DNA of 33,133 bases. Origin: Alphaproteobacteria bacterium. GTDB taxonomy: Bacteria; Pseudomonadota; Alphaproteobacteria; Micavibrionales; Micavibrionaceae. Of the stretch, positions 32,002 to 33,133 are shown in pieces (position 1 is the first letter of the stretch; each line of letters starts with the position of its first letter). Location of the stretch: assembly GCA_028277665.1 (NCBI GenBank), contig JANQFU010000007.1, positions 1 to 33,133 of the forward strand, read 5' to 3'. The notes beneath the pieces are model-generated. The model was not told the DNA's origin and did no database searches. It saw only the letters and a program-made list of their open reading frames with translations. The position numbers were made by a program, and so were the translations under genes.

Positions 32002-32910
32002 ATGGAAAACGAACAGAACACAACGGGAAACAGCCAAAGACTTAAACTCGGCGTTCTGGGCGTTCAGGGCCGGGTCTCCCAGCTCATCGTCCGCGAAATC
32101 AGACAACACCCCGAGCATCCCGATTTTATCCTGCAAGGCGCGACGGTCGCGCCCGGATCGCCCGCCGCCGGACAGGATATTTCCGGATTGTGCGGCCTCC
32201 CCCCCTTCGGCCTGCGCGCGACAGACGACGTCGAAACCGTTTTCAACGCCTGCGACGTCCTGATCGATTTCACACTGCCCGATGCAACGATGAACCACAT
32301 CGCACTCGCCGGCCGGACGGGCAAAGCGCTGGTTATCGGCACGACAGGCCTGACCGAAGATCACGAGAACGCCTTGATGGAAGCCGGAAAAACGGCAACA
32401 ATCGTCCGCGCCCCCAATATGTCGGTCGGCGTAAACCTTCTGATGGCACTGGTTAAAAAAGCGGCTGCGGCCCTCGGCCCGGAATTCGACATCGAGATTT
32501 TTGAATCCCACCACCGGAACAAAATTGACGCCCCTTCCGGAACCGCCCTCGCCCTCGGACAAGCCGCAGCAGCTGGACGGAATGTTGATCTCAACGAACA
32601 AGCTGCCTGGGCGCGGCACGGCAATACGGGTCGCCGTGAAACCGGAACGATCGGCTTTTCGGTGCAACGCGGCGGCGACATCGTCGGCGAACACACCGCC
32701 AGTTTTCTGGGAACGGGAGAACGTCTGGAACTCACACACCGCGCCACTGACCGGGCCCTGTTCGCAAGAGGGGCCCTCCACGCCGCAAAATGGGCCGCGG
32801 CCTGCCCCGACAACGGCCTGTTTTCCATGCAGGATGTGATTGAAATACGGCAATCGCCTGAGGTTATGAATACCAAAGTCGTAAAAATGCAACCCATTGA
32901 AAAACAATGA
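32002..32910 (+). CDS. dapB: 4-hydroxy-tetrahydrodipicolinate reductase
   Basis: 302 residues, slightly longer than E. coli DapB because of an extended N-terminus. It reduces hydroxytetrahydrodipicolinate in the lysine/diaminopimelate pathway. Visible: the nucleotide loop LGVLGVQGRVSQ, VLIDFTLPDATMNH, VIGTTGLTEDH, APNMSVGVNLLMAL and the signature ESHHRNKIDAPSGTALALG. GCGGAGA precedes ATG 32002. dnaJ-dapB adjacency is common in alphaproteobacteria. A palindromic repeat follows the stop. Confidence 0.95.
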   Translation: MENEQNTTGNSQRLKLGVLGVQGRVSQLIVREIRQHPEHPDFILQGATVAPGSPAAGQDISGLCGLPPFGLRATDDVETVFNACDVLIDFTLPDATMNHIALAGRTGKALVIGTTGLTEDHENALMEAGKTATIVRAPNMSVGVNLLMALVKKAAAALGPEFDIEIFESHHRNKIDAPSGTALALGQAAAAGRNVDLNEQAAWARHGNTGRRETGTIGFSVQRGGDIVGEHTASFLGTGERLELTHRATDRALFARGALHAAKWAAACPDNGLFSMQDVIEIRQSPEVMNTKVVKMQPIEKQ

Positions 32911-32912
32911 AA

Positions 32913-32999
32913 TCGTCATCCTCTGCGAAGGCAGAGGATCCATTTCGAAGCCCGCGCCGACGGATAAATGGATCCTCCGAACAAGTCGGAGGATGACGG
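32913..32999. repeat. REP-like palindrome, copy E, downstream of dapB
   Basis: CGTCATCCTCTGCGAAGGCA then GAGGATCCATTT, and the mirror AAATGGATCCTCCGAACAAG then TCGGAGGATGACG, form two hairpins within a larger inverted repeat. It has the same GTCATCC ... GGATCC/GGATGAC layout as copies A, B and D with a different stem sequence and no CGCAGAG outer arms. Likely a terminator-capable repeat. Confidence 0.75.
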
Positions 33000-33021
33000 A
33001 ATTTAATTATATCAACAAGTT

Positions 33022-33133
33022 ATGACTCATACATTCGCCCTTTCAAGAGTGAAGTGCACGGGGAGGGGATTGAGCGGACGCGCCGTGGAATCGTTCTTGG
33101 GGCGTGTTAAAATCGAGCACTTTTCTTGGTCTG
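33022..33133 (+). CDS. Possible transposase fragment (IS3-like C-terminal motif), runs off the window
   Basis: From ATG 33022 the frame is open to the edge and includes SGRAVESFLGRVKIEHFSWS, which recalls the NAVAESFFGRLKxE catalytic segment of IS3-family OrfB transposases (the Glu after NAVAE). The preceding residues do not look like the rest of such a protein, so this would be a 5'-truncated remnant beside repeat copy E. Short and at the edge, so uncertain. Confidence 0.35.
   Translation, partial: MTHTFALSRVKCTGRGLSGRAVESFLGRVKIEHFSWS

Overview
The window reads as a gene-dense bacterial chromosome segment, most probably from an alphaproteobacterium. The evidence is gene content and order: secD-secF followed by an Mth938-domain gene; ispH next to rnhA; rph-rdgB-(mscS)-hemW divergent from hrcA-grpE; dnaK and dnaJ followed by dapB; a HAD-IIA hydrolase of the type common in that class; and the C-terminal part of an alphaproteobacterial helicase-like protein. 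Genus-level placement (for example a Micavibrio-like lineage) cannot be settled from this stretch. No rRNA, tRNA or CRISPR array was seen.

Layout. Positions 1-250: 5' end of an IS110-family transposase and its non-coding end, abutting pgsA. 254-6244: pgsA, a membrane protein with a degenerate EAL domain, a HAD-IIA phosphatase, secD and secF. 6432-8874: Mth938-domain protein and a class A penicillin-binding protein. 8956-10206: two unrecognised genes. 10353-11771 (minus): ispH then rnhA. 11906-13233: lipoprotein and gmhA. 13218-14862 (minus): Rap1a-type exported protein and a helicase-family C-terminal half without its helicase. 15032-16552: anchored exported protein of unknown function. 16605-17513: a broken membrane-protein gene overlapping an ImmA/IrrE-type metallopeptidase gene. 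17516-21135 (minus): rph, rdgB, mscS-like, hemW as one tight operon. 21251-24130: hrcA, an exported repeat protein, grpE. 24274-26927 (minus): argG-argH with a long leader. 27444-32910: dnaK, a GNAT-mntA-hepT cluster, dnaJ, dapB.

Two themes stand out. First, the heat-shock genes (hrcA, grpE, dnaK, dnaJ) lie within 11 kb, but each usual pair is interrupted: hrcA and grpE by an exported protein with 12-residue HPSY repeats, and dnaK and dnaJ by an acetyltransferase plus a canonical MntA-HepT toxin-antitoxin pair. Second, the argG leader holds a 43-codon reading frame with four consecutive arginine codons, followed by an intrinsic-terminator hairpin. This is the classical layout of transcription attenuation and is the strongest regulatory candidate here.

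Intergenic gaps carry a family of nested palindromic repeats: REP-like GTCATCC hairpins sitting inside longer inverted arms (CGCAGAG-rich in three copies, a different arm in another). They appear mobile and may act as bidirectional terminators. A possible IS3-like transposase fragment lies at the right edge.
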